Assembly (NCBI RefSeq): GCF_900099685.1
Contig: NZ_FNDW01000004.1
Location: 124,001-188,000 of the forward strand
Source: Chryseobacterium taeanense
GTDB taxonomy: Bacteria > Bacteroidota > Bacteroidia > Flavobacteriales > Weeksellaceae
Length of the DNA: 64,000 nt
Direction: 5' to 3'
Notes under the pieces: generated by a model
Seen by the model: only the letters and a program-made list of their open reading frames with translations
Databases searched by the model: none
What the model was told of the DNA's origin: nothing
In this document: in pieces, positions 61,739 through 64,000 of the stretch
How positions within the stretch are numbered: the stretch's first letter is position 1
How the letters are laid out: every line of letters starts with the position of its first letter
Position numbers and translations under genes: made by a program

Positions 61739-63868
61739 TCAAAGATTCTCCAAAATAAAATCAGTCATTTTCTGATACAGTTGCGGTCTTGTCTGGCCAC
61801 CGTAAATACCGTGGTTTTTATCGGGATAAGCCATGAAATCAAACTGCTTTCTATTCTGAATTAAAGCTTCTGAGAATTCCATGGAATTTTGGAAATGCAC
61901 GTTATCATCAGCAGTTCCGTGGATTAATAAGAATTTTCCTTTCAATAAATTGGCATATTCAGTTGGTGAATTTTTATCGTATCCATCAGGATTTTCCTGC
62001 GGTGTTCTTAAAAATCTTTCCGTATATACCGAATCATAATATCTCCAGTTTGTAACCGGCGCTACCGCAATTCCCATTTTGAAAACGTCTGCGCCTTTCG
62101 TCATAGCCAAGCTGGTCATATAGCCTCCAAAGCTCCATCCGAACATTCCGATTCTTGATTTGTCGATATATGACTGATTTCCGAACCATTTTGCTGCTGC
62201 AATCTGATCCTCAATTTCATATTTTCCTAAATTCATATAGGTTACTTTCTTGAATTTAGAACCTTTATAACCAGTTCCGCGTCCGTCTACACAAGCAATG
62301 ATATATCCTTTTTGAGCCAGCATTTCAAACCATAAAGCATTTCCGTTATCCCATGAATTGGCAACCTGCTGAGATCCCGGACCGGAATATTGATACATAA
62401 ATAAAGGATATTTTTTATTTTTATCAAAATTTTTAGGCTTAATAATCCATGCGTTCATCTGGTCACCGGCTTCGTTAGGAATAGTGAAGAATTCTTTTTC
62501 CGTGAAATTATCCGCCTTCAGTTTCTGAAGCTGTGCATCATTGTTCTGAAGTTCTTTTACAATTTTTCCATTTCCGTCTTTTAATACAAAAGTGTATGGT
62601 TTAGAAGCTGTAGAAGAAGTTTCTATGAAATAATTATAATTTTTACTGAAGCTTGCGGAATTATTCCCTTCTGCGTTTGAGATAAGCTGAGATTTCCAGT
62701 TTTCGATATTTACTTTAGAAACCACTTTATTAATGCTACCTTTTTCTGTCGTCTGAACGTAAATTTCCTTTGTTTTCGGATTAAAACCATAATAATCGGT
62801 TACTTCCCAATTTCCTTTGGTAACCTGTTTTTTCAGTTTCCCGTCTTTATCATACCAATATAGATGGCGATTTCCGTCCCTTTCCGAACCCCAAAGGAAA
62901 GAATCATCCTCTAAAAATTCTAAAGTCGGACTGTCAGTATCAATCCATTTGTCATCAGTTTCGGTAAATAGTTTCTGAACATTTCCTGTTTTTGTATTCA
63001 CCTTTAAAACATCAGAAGCATTTTGAATTCTTTCTGAAGTAATAAGAACAATCTCGTCAGCTTTTGCTGTTTGAATAACATTTGGAATATAATAATTTTT
63101 AAATGAACTTAAATTCAAAGAAATTGTTTTTGCATTGTCAAGACGATACAGTTGTGCCGAAACTTTAGAATTTTTTTCTCCGGCTTTTGGGTATTTATAT
63201 CGCATTTCAGATGGATAAAGCGTTTTTCCGTAAATAGGAATATAGATTTCCGGAACTTCACTCTCGTCTGATTTTACAAAAACAATCGCATCAGAATTTT
63301 TTGTCCATTCATATTGTCTGGCATGCCCAAATTCTTCTTCATACACCCAGTCTGCAAGCCCGTTAATGATTGAGTTTTTCTTGCCGTCAGTGGTAATTTG
63401 CGTAATTTTTCCTGAATTTAAATCCTGGTAAAATAAATTATTCTCGGCAATAAAAGCAACTTTTGTCGCATCAGGTGAAAATCTAGGTTCCTGAACAAAT
63501 TTCCCTTCATTTAACGCAATTGTTTTACCTGATTTTAAATCTTTAACATCAAATTTTCCCAGAAATGAATGTCTGTAAATAGGTTCACTTTCCTTTAACA
63601 GAAGAATTTTAGACTCGTCATCAGAAAACTCATAGCTTTCAAATTGTCCGTCGACAATATTGCCTTCTTTTTGAGAAGTTTTGTAAGAATATTTGGCGAT
63701 TCCTCCCTGTTCAATGACTAAATAATTTTCTCCGTTTTTCATGGAAGTAATCCCGGCGATGCCTCTTCCACGATAATATCCTGAATATATTTTGTCTAAA
63801 GTGATTTCCTGTGCGGCAACGCTTTGAAATGCAGCCGCTATTGTAAGCGTTAATATAAATTTTTTCAT
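61739..63868 (-). CDS. S9-family peptidase, dipeptidyl-peptidase IV-like
   Basis: 709 residues from the ATG at 63868; a longer frame adds 25 residues before the real signal peptide MKKFILTLTIAAAFQSVAAQ. The N-terminal DPP-IV beta-propeller (about 30-460; YEFSDDESKILLL, DWVYEEEFGHARQYEWTKNSDAIVF with the Glu-Glu that binds the peptide N-terminus) precedes an alpha/beta-hydrolase domain with GWSFGGY (Ser about 577), DDNVHF (Asp) and KNHGIYGG (His). It removes X-Pro or X-Ala dipeptides in the periplasm, which suits the three POT importers nearby. Confidence 0.93.
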   Translation of the reverse strand: MKKFILTLTIAAAFQSVAAQEITLDKIYSGYYRGRGIAGITSMKNGENYLVIEQGGIAKYSYKTSQKEGNIVDGQFESYEFSDDESKILLLKESEPIYRHSFLGKFDVKDLKSGKTIALNEGKFVQEPRFSPDATKVAFIAENNLFYQDLNSGKITQITTDGKKNSIINGLADWVYEEEFGHARQYEWTKNSDAIVFVKSDESEVPEIYIPIYGKTLYPSEMRYKYPKAGEKNSKVSAQLYRLDNAKTISLNLSSFKNYYIPNVIQTAKADEIVLITSERIQNASDVLKVNTKTGNVQKLFTETDDKWIDTDSPTLEFLEDDSFLWGSERDGNRHLYWYDKDGKLKKQVTKGNWEVTDYYGFNPKTKEIYVQTTEKGSINKVVSKVNIENWKSQLISNAEGNNSASFSKNYNYFIETSSTASKPYTFVLKDGNGKIVKELQNNDAQLQKLKADNFTEKEFFTIPNEAGDQMNAWIIKPKNFDKNKKYPLFMYQYSGPGSQQVANSWDNGNALWFEMLAQKGYIIACVDGRGTGYKGSKFKKVTYMNLGKYEIEDQIAAAKWFGNQSYIDKSRIGMFGWSFGGYMTSLAMTKGADVFKMGIAVAPVTNWRYYDSVYTERFLRTPQENPDGYDKNSPTEYANLLKGKFLLIHGTADDNVHFQNSMEFSEALIQNRKQFDFMAYPDKNHGIYGGQTRPQLYQKMTDFILENL

Positions 63869-63987
63869 TTCTAATTTTAAAGATTTCAAATATAACAATT
63901 TTATGAATGGGAAAAAAAGCATTAAAACCGTAACTTTTGGCAAAAGAATTGAATATTAATTAATATAAATCAAATCACATAATAATT

Positions 63988-64000
63988 ATGGAAACAAATG
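63988..64000 (+). CDS. Possible start of the next gene (cut by window edge)
   Basis: An ATG with three further codons (M-E-T-N) begins 119 bases from the divergent peptidase start, after an A/T-rich promoter-like stretch. Too little is visible to say more. Confidence 0.3.

Overview
The window looks like a chromosomal segment of a Chryseobacterium-like member of the Bacteroidota (Flavobacteriia, Weeksellaceae). Supporting signs are low GC with A/T-rich spacers, TAnnTTTG-type -7 promoter elements, weak Shine-Dalgarno use, parts of the type IX secretion system (porZ, and a T9SS-sorted nuclease), a CCC-motif membrane protein, DUF5522 and DUF1684 proteins, malate:quinone oxidoreductase and tandem POT peptide transporters. 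I see no transposase, phage structural gene, rRNA or CRISPR array.

Layout. 1-2.7 kb: a leftward vitamin B12 uptake unit (cobalamin riboswitch, BtuB-like receptor, BtuG-like lipoprotein cut by the window edge). 3-13.9 kb: mostly metabolic and envelope genes (cdd, old-yellow-enzyme oxidoreductase, endonuclease I, ACC-deaminase family, glucosaminidase, hemL, deoD, a LacI regulator). 13.9-21.6 kb: a six-gene rightward run whose last five genes overlap, with a MoxR AAA+ ATPase, a vWA/beta-propeller protein and membrane/TPR partners. This is the architecture of the predicted MoxR-vWA-beta-propeller ternary conflict systems. 21.6-23.5 kb: an RNA island with six divergent tRNA genes (His, Asp, Pro, Cys, Gln, Trp), a tRNA-like element carrying a second copy of the Asp anticodon arm, three copies of a stem-forming RNA element with compensatory stem changes, and two short promoter-to-terminator units. 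23.6-24.7 kb: two nucleases, YkuK-type RNase H-like and DEDDh exonuclease. 25.7-31.7 kb: a Ter module (HAD phosphatase, phosphoribosyltransferase, TerD, TelA, an unrecognised 315-residue protein, TerD, TerC).

32-45 kb: a catalase-like protein, an FKBP isomerase, an Rrf2 regulator with a well-placed operator and its YwnB-like partner, an M23 peptidase with an apparent 3' frameshift, gpsA, mqo, a DUF1684 gene that seems to have lost its signal-peptide start codon, and an SDR/GH63-like pair. 45-49.6 kb: recO-porZ and a UshA-type nucleotidase split into two genes. 49.7-55.8 kb: dapA, an AraC/pseudo-receiver pair, recG and a thioredoxin. 55.8-63.9 kb: three POT transporters in tandem, an orphan gene and a DPP-IV-like S9 peptidase, which together would make and import di/tripeptides.

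The strongest candidate for something undescribed is 21.6-23.5 kb: the tRNA/structured-RNA island with its flanking nucleases, lying between two predicted stress/conflict modules. Spacers also carry at least three families of inverted repeats. All calls are from reading sequence. No database search or folding calculation was run.
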